Shown here piece by piece: positions 34,943 through 44,262 of a stretch of 53,516 bases of DNA; position 1 is the first letter of the stretch; the number at the start of each line of letters is the position of its first letter. A program made the translations under genes and the position numbers. Source of the stretch: an uncultured Glaciecola sp. Its GTDB lineage: Bacteria > Pseudomonadota > Gammaproteobacteria > Enterobacterales > Alteromonadaceae. A model generated the notes under the pieces. The model had not been told where the DNA came from, ran no database searches, and saw nothing but the letters and a program-made list of their open reading frames with translations. The stretch spans positions 1 through 53,516 of the forward strand of contig CAJQOP010000064.1 in assembly GCA_905479945.1 (NCBI GenBank). The letters are read 5' to 3'.

Positions 34943-35944
34943 TTGTCTTCTAAAGTCAGTAAATTCAGCTCCATTACAGTTCTTTTGCCGGGCATCTCTA
35001 TATCTGCGGTGGTGGGTTTAGCGGCTTTATTTTTAAGTAATCATTATGGCGCCCCTGCAATGTTGTTTGCTTTGCTCTTGGGCATTGCTATGTCGTTTAT
35101 TTATGAAGATCCAAAATGTAAAGTTGGTATCGAATTTACTGCGTGTCATATATTGCGAATTGGCGTCGCGCTATTAGGTTTGCGAATTGCATTTGGTGAC
35201 CTTGCAGCGATGGGTTGGAAGACCGGAATGCTGCTGGTTTTTGCGATAGGGAGCACCATTTTAGTGGGCATTCTTGTAGCAAAAGCTTTTGGCTTAAAAA
35301 AGCGTTTTGGTTTACTAACAGGTGGTTCTGTTGGCATTTGTGGCGCATCTGCTGCCATGGCGATTTCTGCAGTACTTCCTCAGACCAAAGAAAACGATCG
35401 CGATACGCTCTTAACCATTGTAGGAGTAACGTCACTTTCTACTATTGCTATGGTAGTTTATCCCATTGCGGCTACGTATCTTCAGTTAGATGATACCCAA
35501 ACTAGTCTTTTCTTGGGTGCAACCATACATGATGTTGCGCAAGTAGTCGGTGCTGGTTATTCGGTATCGGAACAAACGGGTGATTTAGCCACATTAACAA
35601 AGCTTGTGCGGGTTGCATTTCTAATGCCTGTTGTAATGTGTATTTTACTCGTGCTTAGACTCAATTTTGACAGTACTGAAAATGCAAAACCACCCGGAAT
35701 ACCTGCTTTTTTAATCGCGTTTGCTGCGCTGATGACCCTCAACAGTTTAGTTGATTTACCCCAAGTAGTAACTGAGTCTGCAACTGATGTTTCGCGTTTT
35801 GCATTAGTTATATCGATTGCTGCGATTGGCATGAAATCGAATCTCAGTAAAATGCTGATAGTTGGCATTAAACCAATCCTGTTGCTTGTTATTGAAACAC
35901 TTTGGATAGCAGGGCTCGTTTTGATTTGCTTGCCTTACCTTTAA
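34943..35944 (+). CDS. YeiH-family putative sulfate/sulfite exporter
   Basis: Polytopic inner-membrane protein of the UPF0324/YeiH family, whose members sit next to desulfonating enzymes in several organosulfonate gene clusters. The 333 residues show about ten hydrophobic segments and the family block LLTGGSVGICGASAAMAISAVLP (near 135), plus GATIHDVAQVVGAGY. The start is TTG, four bases after the dioxygenase stop, with no separate ribosome site, so translation is probably coupled. A role in removing sulfite or sulfate released by the dioxygenase is inferred from family and context. Confidence 0.87.
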   Translation: MSSKVSKFSSITVLLPGISISAVVGLAALFLSNHYGAPAMLFALLLGIAMSFIYEDPKCKVGIEFTACHILRIGVALLGLRIAFGDLAAMGWKTGMLLVFAIGSTILVGILVAKAFGLKKRFGLLTGGSVGICGASAAMAISAVLPQTKENDRDTLLTIVGVTSLSTIAMVVYPIAATYLQLDDTQTSLFLGATIHDVAQVVGAGYSVSEQTGDLATLTKLVRVAFLMPVVMCILLVLRLNFDSTENAKPPGIPAFLIAFAALMTLNSLVDLPQVVTESATDVSRFALVISIAAIGMKSNLSKMLIVGIKPILLLVIETLWIAGLVLICLPYL

Positions 35945-36104
35945 ATCCTCGCCCTTGTATTGGTGTTGTTAATAATCACTTATTCCCTAGTTCTATAAAA
36001 AATCAGTGCAGTTAAGCCCTAGCTTGATTGTTTCGTCATTTCGCGGTGTTTGATATATGGCTTTTACATCAGCTAGTTTAGACATGCATTATAAAAGTGG
36101 GGTA

Positions 36105-36132
36105 CAAAAAAGGCGCCTTATATAAGGCGCCT
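36105..36132 (-). terminator. Terminator of the second TonB receptor gene, with an operator-like core
   Basis: AGGCGCCTTATATAAGGCGCCT is a perfect palindrome (36111-36132) followed on the minus strand by TTTTTT, so it is a strong terminator for the receptor at 36159. Its central CTTATATAAG equals the core of the regulatory palindromes at 32906, 38704 and 46489. The outer bases differ, so I take the match as a probable coincidence. The rest of 35945-36158 is empty. Confidence 0.85.
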
Positions 36133-36158
36133 ATAAACAACTAAATCATATTTATTAT

Positions 36159-38540
36159 TTAGAAGTTAACTCTTAACTGAATACCAAAGTGACGGTCCGC
36201 ATCACGCGGTATTTGGTAACGGAAGTTGTCGCCGCTATACGTTGTAACAAATTTTTCGTCAGTCAGGTTTTTAGCAATGAGAGATATTCTGTAAGCATCA
36301 TCGTCAAACGAAAATGCAATACTGGCATTTATGATGCTGTAATCAGCTAAGAACGCTTCTGGGTTGGTTTCCGGTGTTGCTCCGGGCGCGCCTGCAAAGA
36401 TATCATCAGTAAATACATAGGATGAGTTAAAATACACATCCATGCCGTCCATTTCCATTACATACTCACCAGTGAGCGAGTATTTTAAATCTGGAGAGAA
36501 TGGTAAGTCGGCACCAGAACGTCCATCACACGTGGCTAATCCAACTGGACAACGGAACTCATCAACAACCGCATCTACGCTAGACAAACCGCCTGTTAGT
36601 ATGAAACTTTCTGTGGCTTGCCACATAAAGTCAACTTCAAAGCCTTCTGTGGTGACCGAACCCGCGTTAGTTAGGCGCGTAATAAATACGCCGTCTAAAT
36701 TTTCAGGATTGTTTGCTTGAAAACCATCTATATCAGTTCTAAATGCAGCTACGTTAACAATTAAATCATTGGTAGCGTACTTATAGCCAAGCTCATATGC
36801 GTCTGAAGTTTCAGGGCCAATTGGCAAGGTATCGTTGTCGGACATATTGTAGAAGACATTAAATGCAGGACCTTTATAACCTTGTGAGAAGGTCGCATAT
36901 ACCATGCTGTTTTCATTTATGTCGTATTGAACACCTACTTTGGACGATGTATTACTTTCGTCGGTACTGCCGTCATAATCGGTATCAAATCCACGCACGC
37001 CAACACCAGTGCGACTGTATTCGTCATTACTGCTTCGATTATGTGAAAAGCTGACTTCGTCATCGGTGTAACGAATACCAAACAGAAGGCGCAGATCTTC
37101 ATTAATATGATACTTAGCGTCCGCAAACAAAGCCCAGTTATCAAATTCGGTTTCCATAAAAGCAGTGGCGCTTACAATATCGTTAGCGTTACAACTAAGT
37201 CCCTCGGCAGCAATAAAGTTATTGATGTCAGTTTCACTAGGGTTCGCAACGCCGAGCGTATTAGTTAAATAATTACCTATAGCGGCAGGAAACTGTCCGT
37301 TATTGTTTTGGCATGAAGCATCTCGGGTAAAGTTTCTTTCTGAGCTTTGGTTCCACCAGAAAAATCCAGCTTGGTAATCAAAGTCTCCTCCTAGAGGCGA
37401 CGCAATTCTAAACTCTTGTGATATTTGGTCCCATTCTTGCGGGCCAATATCGTGTAACTGGAACGGCACACCGAATACAGGGAAGGGCTGATCGCCAGCG
37501 GTAGACGTAAAGTCACCTTCGCGGAATTCAGTATTGTTCCAGCTTCTATATGCGGTAATAGACGTGAACTCATGGTCGCCAATTGACTTATCTACTTGAA
37601 TTGAAAATGCAGTGTGCTCATCAATAGTGCGAGTTTCAAAGTCGTGATCTATTTGACGCTGATCCAAATCTAAGTCACCGATACCCGTGCTATTCGGAGA
37701 AGCTTCAGAGTTATGACGTCCGCTCGGCGTTAGTTCTAGATCGGCACAACAGGAGTCGTTAGAACTTACGCTTTCGAAAATAAACAAAATATCAGTGTCG
37801 CCTGATGCTTCAATATCGAGCATGGCACGCACGCCTTCTTTATCGTATCCGCTGGTTGTTTGATTGTTGAATACATTATTGATATAGCCATCGAACTGTG
37901 ATTTGAGTACCGTTACGCTGCCGTTTACATTGTCGCTCAAAGCACCGGATACTCTGCCTTTAAGGCGATATTCGTTGTCTTGGAGAAGTGTTGCCTCAAA
38001 CATTCCCTGGAAATCGTCTCCTGGGCGTTTGGAAGTCATGTTTATGACACCTGCAGAGGCATTTTTACCAAACAAAGTACCTTGAGGACCTCGTAATACT
38101 TCAATTCTCTCTAGGTCGTATAGGTCAACAAAGGCTTGTCCAGAGCGTCCAAGAACAACACCATCAATGACAGTCGACACACTTGGTTCCGCCGCAACAC
38201 TAAAAGATATAGTGCCAATTCCACGAATAGTAATAGCAGAGTTCCGGGTGGTGTTACCTTTCCTAAAGCTAACCGAAGGAACCAGTGCTTGGAGCCCTTC
38301 AATGTTTGCAGTAAACGCTGAATTTATTTGATCTTCACGCAATACCGTAACAGCCAAAGGGACTTCATTTAGATTTTCAACGCGCTTTTGTGAAGTAACG
38401 GTAATGGTTTCAAACCCTTTGTCATTATCATTTTCAGCAGTTTCTTCTTGTGCGTTTACTGTCATGCCTAACGACAAACATGCAGTTAGCGTTAGTGCTT
38501 TTGCAACGCCTAGTTGCAACGAGCTTTGTCTAAATTTCAT
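36159..38540 (-). CDS. TonB-dependent receptor of the palindrome regulon
   Basis: Outer-membrane importer. The ATG at 38540 is used because GGAG lies about seven bases before it and a signal peptide follows (KALTLTACLSLGMTVNA, about 14-30); a longer frame to 38618 adds 26 residues without similarity. The 793-residue protein has the TonB box TITVTSQKR, a plug with ITIRGIGTISF and IEVLRGPQGTLFGKNASAG, and a barrel ending in QLRVNF with terminal Phe. The matching palindrome lies 163 bp upstream at 38704. It probably imports the sugar sulfonate or glycoside handled by the neighbouring genes; the ligand is inferred. Confidence 0.92.
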   Translation of the reverse strand: MKFRQSSLQLGVAKALTLTACLSLGMTVNAQEETAENDNDKGFETITVTSQKRVENLNEVPLAVTVLREDQINSAFTANIEGLQALVPSVSFRKGNTTRNSAITIRGIGTISFSVAAEPSVSTVIDGVVLGRSGQAFVDLYDLERIEVLRGPQGTLFGKNASAGVINMTSKRPGDDFQGMFEATLLQDNEYRLKGRVSGALSDNVNGSVTVLKSQFDGYINNVFNNQTTSGYDKEGVRAMLDIEASGDTDILFIFESVSSNDSCCADLELTPSGRHNSEASPNSTGIGDLDLDQRQIDHDFETRTIDEHTAFSIQVDKSIGDHEFTSITAYRSWNNTEFREGDFTSTAGDQPFPVFGVPFQLHDIGPQEWDQISQEFRIASPLGGDFDYQAGFFWWNQSSERNFTRDASCQNNNGQFPAAIGNYLTNTLGVANPSETDINNFIAAEGLSCNANDIVSATAFMETEFDNWALFADAKYHINEDLRLLFGIRYTDDEVSFSHNRSSNDEYSRTGVGVRGFDTDYDGSTDESNTSSKVGVQYDINENSMVYATFSQGYKGPAFNVFYNMSDNDTLPIGPETSDAYELGYKYATNDLIVNVAAFRTDIDGFQANNPENLDGVFITRLTNAGSVTTEGFEVDFMWQATESFILTGGLSSVDAVVDEFRCPVGLATCDGRSGADLPFSPDLKYSLTGEYVMEMDGMDVYFNSSYVFTDDIFAGAPGATPETNPEAFLADYSIINASIAFSFDDDAYRISLIAKNLTDEKFVTTYSGDNFRYQIPRDADRHFGIQLRVNF

Positions 38541-39132
38541 GGTGTTCTCCAAGTTTCCAGTGTGTCCTGATTTGCCAGTGACCAGTTGCTCAGTTGAGCG
38601 AATAATTCGGCGTGGCATTTATTAGTTATGTAGTAAGTTGATATGCTCAACCAGACAACTTCTATCTCTATACAGTCGAACTTTTTAAACAAGCTCTTAC
38701 AGTTGTCTTATATAAGATAGAAGATAGAATAAAACTTACCCAATTAGTTAACAGTATGCAACTGATTTGTTATCAATTTGTAATATTATGAGGTATAAGC
38801 GCGGCTTTAAGCCAATTATTTATGAGGGAAGAATTTATTTGAAGGCTTTTTATAGCTCTTTACTCGGATTAACGATTAATTAAGTATCTTTACTTATATC
38901 GCTTCTATTTAAAATAATTGAGTATATGCGCCTTCGGCCGATATATTAATATTGAAATATTGCGCTGGGCAAACAACTAAGCACTTTCAAAAGACCTCGC
39001 GGTAGTAGAAGTAATAAATATCAAGTCAATTGCGGATCTCACAGTTAAAAGCTGAAGAACATATGACTGTGCATATTTAATAAGGTTGTAATGGATTACA
39101 CATTTTAAATCATTAATAAATAGAGTGACGAT
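38541..39132. other. 592-bp gap between TonB receptor and chemoreceptor
   Basis: No coding frame of note. The palindrome at 38704-38719 is the only clear site. The right half is AT-rich promoter DNA of the chemoreceptor gene, with a short GC-rich inverted repeat near 38924-38946 (gcgccttcggcc). I see no copy of the palindrome closer to the chemoreceptor. Confidence 0.6.
38704..38719 (-). promoter_or_regulatory. Palindromic operator upstream of the TonB receptor
   Basis: TGTCTTATATAAGATA on the plus strand differs from the perfect palindrome at 32906 by one base. It is 164 bases upstream of the receptor ATG chosen here. Confidence 0.8.
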
Positions 39133-41166
39133 ATGAATGTAATTAGTAATATGAAAGTTAGCACAAAGATATCAGCAGGTTATGGAGTAATGCTTGCCAT
39201 GATGGCTGGTATAACCCTGGTGATTTATCTGAGTATTTCTTTTATAGTCGATGCGTCTCGTTGGGTAAATCATACGTATGAAGTAATACGCACCGCCGAG
39301 ACTGTGGGCGCTGCTATGGTTGATATGGAAACAGGGCAACGTGGCTTTATGATTACGGGAAAGGATGAATATCTTGAACCCTATGAATTTGGCGGTAAGG
39401 TGTTTGACCAGTCGATTGTCAAAGGTCAACAACTTACCAGCGATAATCCGGCCCAGGGAGAGCGCTGGCAAGAAGTAGATAAGTTACAAGCTCTGTGGCT
39501 CAAAGAGGCCGCTGAACCAGAGATAGCTGCTAGGCGACAAGTAACCTTGGGTTCGGAAGCTGTTACGAACTTTAAAGTCATTTCATCAAGGCTTGTCGGC
39601 AAGCAAATATTTGATGCAATACGCGACATGTTAGCCAATCTGGATGCGAAATTTATACGACAAAATAACCTTAAAGGTAGCCATATGGTTACCCTGATCA
39701 CCCTAGATTTGGTGAACATGGAAACAGGTCAGCGCGGTTATTTACTGTCCGGTCAGGATATTTCACTGGATCCATTTAAGCAGGGTAAACTTAGCTTGAA
39801 TGATCACTTCCAACAGATGGCGAACTTATTAGAAGGTGATTCTGTTAAGCAAACTGATATTGACGCATTAAAAAATAAAATTGCTGATTGGGTGCGTTTG
39901 GCTGCTCAACCTGAAATTGACGCTCGACGTAATATGAACAGTTATCCCATGACTATTGATGATGTGACTAGAATGATGGATTCTAGCAAGGGTAAGTTTT
40001 ACATGGATACCATTCGCGGTGTATTAAAAGATATTGTTGATGCGGAAGAGGTACTAATAAAGCTTCGCGTTGATGACCAGAATTCAACATCTATGTTTGC
40101 TAAAACCTTCAGTGTTGTAGCCTCTTTAATCGTTCTGTTGATTGGCATGTTGGTAGCTAAATTCATTAGTAATGGCATAACGAGGCCATTACGAAGTGTT
40201 GTGTCTCGAGCAAAAGAGATAGCTGCGGGTGACTTAACCGGAGACATAATACAAGCTACAGGTAATGATGAATTAGCTGATCTCACAAATGCTATAAATG
40301 TTATGCATCAAAGTCTATATGACATTATCAGCTCGGTTTCGCTCTCTGCGGGTGAGCTCTCGTCCGCTGCTACTCAGTTGCAATCGTCGGCCCTAAAAAG
40401 CAACCTAGGTATGGAAAGTCAGCAGAATGAAACTGAACAAGTAGCGACCGCGATGAATGAGATGAGCGCAACAGTGCAGGAAGTATCGCTGAATGCTAGC
40501 CTAGCAGCTAAATCGGCTTCTGAAGCGGATAAGGCTTCAGCACAAGGTTTTAGTTTGGTTACGCAGAATATGGCTGGCATTAACCAATTAGCGGTAAGCA
40601 TTGGCGCTACATCTCAGGCGATCAATAAGTTAGGCGAAGATACCAATAGTGTCGACAACATTGTTGAGGTAATAAGTGATATTGCCGAACAAACGAATCT
40701 GTTAGCACTAAATGCTGCTATAGAAGCGGCTAGGGCGGGCGAACAAGGCCGTGGTTTTGCGGTAGTGGCGGATGAAGTTCGCACCTTAGCATCAAGAACT
40801 CAAAAGTCGACCGAAGAAATTCGTCGGATGTTAGACCGTCTTAAAACCGGAGCTAAAGATGCGGTTCATGCTATGGTTGAAGGTCAAGGACAAGCTCAAA
40901 GTAGTGTCGAACAAGCGAAGAATGCCAGTGATGCGATCACTGAAATCACTCGTGCGGTAACAGAGATTAGTGAAATGAACTCTCTAATTGCAACGGCATC
41001 AGAAGAGCAGCGCATTGTTACCGAAGAAATGAACTGCAATGTCGTGAAAATCAATACAGAATCTCATGAGACACTTCAAAAGTCTAATGAAACTAGCGCC
41101 GCGGCTGAAAAAATTAGCGACTTATCTTCTCAGATGCAGCAGGTTGTCTCTCGTTTTAAAATATAG
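39133..41166 (+). CDS. Methyl-accepting chemotaxis protein with two CHASE3 domains
   Basis: Chemoreceptor of 677 residues. TM1 spans about 14-36; two tandem CHASE3-like periplasmic domains are marked by [17 protein letters not shown] (about 60-76) and [17 protein letters not shown] (about 197-213); TM2 spans about 325-345; HAMP follows at about 345-400; the cytoplasmic signalling domain contains [25 protein letters not shown] lies about six bases before the ATG. It lies inside the palindrome regulon, between the TonB receptor and the TRAP genes, but has no palindrome of its own that I can see. A role in taxis to the same substrate is suggested by position only. Confidence 0.93.
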   Translation: MNVISNMKVSTKISAGYGVMLAMMAGITLVIYLSISFIVDASRWVNHTYEVIRTAETVGAAMVDMETGQRGFMITGKDEYLEPYEFGGKVFDQSIVKGQQLTSDNPAQGERWQEVDKLQALWLKEAAEPEIAARRQVTLGSEAVTNFKVISSRLVGKQIFDAIRDMLANLDAKFIRQNNLKGSHMVTLITLDLVNMETGQRGYLLSGQDISLDPFKQGKLSLNDHFQQMANLLEGDSVKQTDIDALKNKIADWVRLAAQPEIDARRNMNSYPMTIDDVTRMMDSSKGKFYMDTIRGVLKDIVDAEEVLIKLRVDDQNSTSMFAKTFSVVASLIVLLIGMLVAKFISNGITRPLRSVVSRAKEIAAGDLTGDIIQATGNDELADLTNAINVMHQSLYDIISSVSLSAGELSSAATQLQSSALKSNLGMESQQNETEQVATAMNEMSATVQEVSLNASLAAKSASEADKASAQGFSLVTQNMAGINQLAVSIGATSQAINKLGEDTNSVDNIVEVISDIAEQTNLLALNAAIEAARAGEQGRGFAVVADEVRTLASRTQKSTEEIRRMLDRLKTGAKDAVHAMVEGQGQAQSSVEQAKNASDAITEITRAVTEISEMNSLIATASEEQRIVTEEMNCNVVKINTESHETLQKSNETSAAAEKISDLSSQMQQVVSRFKI

Positions 41167-41258
41167 CCCCAAGGTTGGTGTTCTGCGGCAAATAGAATTG
41201 CTGCAGGCACCGCTATTGTGCTTTAACGGAAGTTGTAACATGCTTGCGCTCACTCCTG

Positions 41259-42293
41259 TTATTGAGCGTCGCAAGTTGCCACAGAGCTTTCTAGCACGTC
41301 TAGCCACTCGGTCCCAAACTTACTAATAAACCATCCTCGCATATTGCTAGACGCATCTTTAAAAGCTTGTTTTTCTGCTACCGATGGCCGATAGATTGTG
41401 CCGCCGGCTTGTTCAAAAATTTGGTAAGATCTTTCTTCTTGAGTTGCCACGAGGTTGTTTGCAGCGGCCTGTTGTTTTTTAAAACCGTCTTTAACTATTA
41501 TTTGAATATCGTCTGGCAAAGTTTGCCAAACGGGTTCTGAAAACCACCATAAGGTGGCCATGTATGAATGTCCATCTAGTATTATGTACTTTAAATGCTC
41601 TTGTAATTTTGCGCCTATAATATCCTGAATTCCATTTTTGCTGCCTTCCACTACGCCTGTTGCTAATGCGGTATATAATTCAGCCCATGAAATTGGGGTA
41701 GGGTTAGCGCCCAGTTGCTTAACCAATTCTTGTTGAATTTCCGCTGGGGTAGTCCGAATTTTCTGACCTTTTAGGTCCTGCGGTGTTCGTATGATTTTAT
41801 TCGTTGTGGCAAAATTACGCCAGCCGCCAGTGTTAGCTACGCCAATGAGTCTAATATCTAACGAACGTTCTAGCACTTCTTGTCTTATTTTGTCTAAAAT
41901 TGGTCCATCTAACACACATATAGCTTGTTCATCGCTTGTAAATAAATACGGTAAATCAAGAACCTGTGCCGGCGCAAAAAAATTGCCTGTGCCGCCTGCC
42001 GTGCTTGGGAACATTTCCAATACACCTTGTTGTAAGTTACTAATACATTCAGGTACGCTCCCACAAAACTGACCAGAAGTATAAATATCGACTTGTATTC
42101 GACCCATACTTTTGTCCTCTACATACTCTTTAAAGGCAACTAGGCCAACATAATCTTCATCTTGGCTTGAGGCTTGAATAGCCGCTTTTATGGTGAATTC
42201 TGCTGTTGAACTGCTCGAGCGCATAATGCCGATAATACTAACTGCGAATACCAAGGCATAAATTGCTAAAAGTACGGTACGTTTCGTGTTCAT
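41259..42293 (-). CDS. dctP: TRAP transporter substrate-binding protein
   Basis: Periplasmic receptor of a DctPQM importer, 344 residues with a signal peptide or anchor at about 7-24. DctP-family blocks are MGRIQVDIYTSGQFCG, FPSTAGGTGNFF, LDLPYLF and DLKGQKIRTTP, where the arginine is the one that in this family pairs with the substrate carboxylate or other acid group. Such binding favours an anion over a neutral sugar. AAGGA lies about nine bases before the ATG. Last gene of the GH31-dctQ-dctM-dctP group, 12 bp after dctM. Confidence 0.92.
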   Translation of the reverse strand: MNTKRTVLLAIYALVFAVSIIGIMRSSSSTAEFTIKAAIQASSQDEDYVGLVAFKEYVEDKSMGRIQVDIYTSGQFCGSVPECISNLQQGVLEMFPSTAGGTGNFFAPAQVLDLPYLFTSDEQAICVLDGPILDKIRQEVLERSLDIRLIGVANTGGWRNFATTNKIIRTPQDLKGQKIRTTPAEIQQELVKQLGANPTPISWAELYTALATGVVEGSKNGIQDIIGAKLQEHLKYIILDGHSYMATLWWFSEPVWQTLPDDIQIIVKDGFKKQQAAANNLVATQEERSYQIFEQAGGTIYRPSVAEKQAFKDASSNMRGWFISKFGTEWLDVLESSVATCDAQ

Positions 42294-42305
42294 ATTTACA
42301 AATCC

Positions 42306-43592
42306 TTAAGCGAAACCGAATAGGCGAGGAAGCGTCATAGTAACCGCAGGGAAATACGTAATTATAAATATAACAAGCGCTTCAACGGCCAAAAAGGGAA
42401 GCATTTCTAAGGCGATATTCTCGGTTTTCTCTCCCGACACCGATGCTGCGACAAACAGTACTAAGCCCATCGGCGGTGTGGCTAAGCCAACTGTTAAGTT
42501 AACGCACATAATAACCGCAAAATGCAATGGGTCGATGCCCAGTGATATAAAGATCGGTGCTAGGACAGGGCCAAGAATAAGAATAGCCGGACCTGCATCC
42601 AAAAACATACCAATTGCGAATAAAAATAGATTAATAATTAGCAGCAGTAATAGCACATTTGAGGTGATTTGCATTATGTTAGTAGCCAATGAATCAGCTA
42701 AGCCAGACACCGTAATTATCCACGCGAAGGTTACTGCTGACCCTACCAATAACAAAATTGTGCCAGACTGAACGGCAGCATTGACCAATATCAAAGGTAA
42801 TTGAGTTATCTTTAATGTATTGGTAATAAAAAGAGTCACTATAAATGCGTACCCTACAGCAACTGCAGCCGCTTCCGTAGGCGTAAACACACCAGCTATG
42901 ATCCCGCCTAAAAGAATCACAGGAGTTAATAAAGGTAAAAAAGACACCTTGAAAGCAGAACCTCTTTCCGACCAAGATGCTTTTTTGTTAGCTATCGGAT
43001 AATTACGTTTTTTGGCGATGCGGTTAGTTACGATCATCAAACCTATGCATATCATTAAGCCAGGCAATATGCCGGCCAAAAACATACCCGCTACCGACAC
43101 ATTCATAATAAACGCATATAAAATCATGATTCCAGAAGGCGGAATAATAGGGCCAATTACAGAAGAAGCAGCAGTAACGGCTGCTGCGAATCGCCGACTA
43201 TAACCATTTTGTTCCATAGCGGGAATTAGCATTTTTCCCAAGGCCGAGGTATCTGCTACCGCAGAGCCTGACAAACCAGCAAACAGAACTGACGATAATA
43301 TATTAACCTGTGCTAAGCCTCCACGATAATGGCCTATAAGGGTTTTACAAAAACGCACAATAGACTGCGTAATACCGCCTTGGTTCATCAGTTCACCTGC
43401 AAGTATGAAAAACGGCACTGCCATGAGTGGAAATGAATTCATTCCTGAAAATAAACGGTTTAAAAGAGCCGAAAAAAACACCTCGTTGCCGTCAATCATC
43501 AAGCTTACGCCGGGACCAACTAATAGCGCAAAAACAACAGGGGTGCCGGCGGTGAGCAATAGAATGAATATCCATATATAGCTTAACGACAT
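42306..43592 (-). CDS. dctM: TRAP transporter large permease
   Basis: Twelve-helix transport subunit of the TRAP system. The ATG at 43592, with AAGGAG eight bases upstream inside the end of dctQ, gives 428 residues, the usual DctM length; a frame running further upstream adds 40 residues without membrane character. Family signatures are FPLMAVPFFILAGELMNQGG, FAGLSGSAVADTSALGKMLIP, IGPIIPPSGIMILYAF and the final AVIMCVNLTVGLATPP. It starts one base after the dctQ stop, so the two are coupled. Confidence 0.94.
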   Translation of the reverse strand: MSLSYIWIFILLLTAGTPVVFALLVGPGVSLMIDGNEVFFSALLNRLFSGMNSFPLMAVPFFILAGELMNQGGITQSIVRFCKTLIGHYRGGLAQVNILSSVLFAGLSGSAVADTSALGKMLIPAMEQNGYSRRFAAAVTAASSVIGPIIPPSGIMILYAFIMNVSVAGMFLAGILPGLMICIGLMIVTNRIAKKRNYPIANKKASWSERGSAFKVSFLPLLTPVILLGGIIAGVFTPTEAAAVAVGYAFIVTLFITNTLKITQLPLILVNAAVQSGTILLLVGSAVTFAWIITVSGLADSLATNIMQITSNVLLLLLIINLFLFAIGMFLDAGPAILILGPVLAPIFISLGIDPLHFAVIMCVNLTVGLATPPMGLVLFVAASVSGEKTENIALEMLPFLAVEALVIFIITYFPAVTMTLPRLFGFA

Positions 43593-43593
43593 A

Positions 43594-44175
43594 TTATTGC
43601 GCTCCTTGGTTTTTTTGGACGCTACTATTTGTGTCGCTACTGCTTTGCTGATTACTTTTTGGGTTTTTTGGCGGTATGAGCGGCGCACTGAGTTGTTGAA
43701 CGAGCCTTTCAAGGCCGACTAAAAAAAGTGAGCCAAATGCGAAGGGCATACATAGGTAAAAAACCCATAACTTGATCGCAATAGAAGCAGCTGTAATTGT
43801 TGTTCCTCCTGTTACAAAACTAATACTTTGAGCGAAAAATATCGCACTAATAAGCATCACTAGTAAGGTAATGATAATTTCAGCTATACGTTTTGGTAAG
43901 GCCGGTAAGGCTTCATGAAACATCTCGATAGACACATTTAAATGCTCCCGGTACGCCCAAGGAGAAACCAAGCAGGCAATCCATACCATGGCATACTTAG
44001 ATAGCTCTTCAGTCCACGTTAATGAATCGTTTAACACATAGCGAAAAAACACTTGGGCCAATATCATGACTACCATAAGTGCTAACAAAAAACCGGCTAA
44101 GTATTTTGCACTTCTCGCAATATGGAAATTAAATGAACCTAGTGCCGCATTGAACTGTGTGATTAATGGCATCAT
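43594..44175 (-). CDS. dctQ: TRAP transporter small permease
   Basis: Four-helix DctQ subunit, 193 residues, with membrane segments near 25-45, 60-80, 95-118 and 135-155 and the family block VFFRYVLNDSLTWTEELSKYAMVW. The C-terminus (from about 165) is a polar tail longer than usual, rich in Ser, Asn and Gln. Two ATGs stand in tandem at the start; the ribosome site is weak. It follows the GH31 gene by 87 bp and is one base ahead of dctM. Confidence 0.9.
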   Translation of the reverse strand: MMPLITQFNAALGSFNFHIARSAKYLAGFLLALMVVMILAQVFFRYVLNDSLTWTEELSKYAMVWIACLVSPWAYREHLNVSIEMFHEALPALPKRIAEIIITLLVMLISAIFFAQSISFVTGGTTITAASIAIKLWVFYLCMPFAFGSLFLVGLERLVQQLSAPLIPPKNPKSNQQSSSDTNSSVQKNQGAQ

Positions 44176-44262
44176 TATACGATTATTCTCATTAGTGTAT
44201 TTTAATCTGCGTGCTATCGTTCGCGCGCGCTTATCGTCTTGCTCTTATCTATAAGCTGGCAT

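Noticed and set aside
34094..35493. Overlapping frames of 90 to 103 codons inside the dioxygenase and exporter genes
   Set aside because: They are in other frames of well-supported genes, without ribosome sites or family motifs.
44221..44262. CTTATCTATAAG between GH31 and dctQ as a fourth operator
   Set aside because: It has a longer centre and lacks the GT...AC ends of the 16-bp motif.
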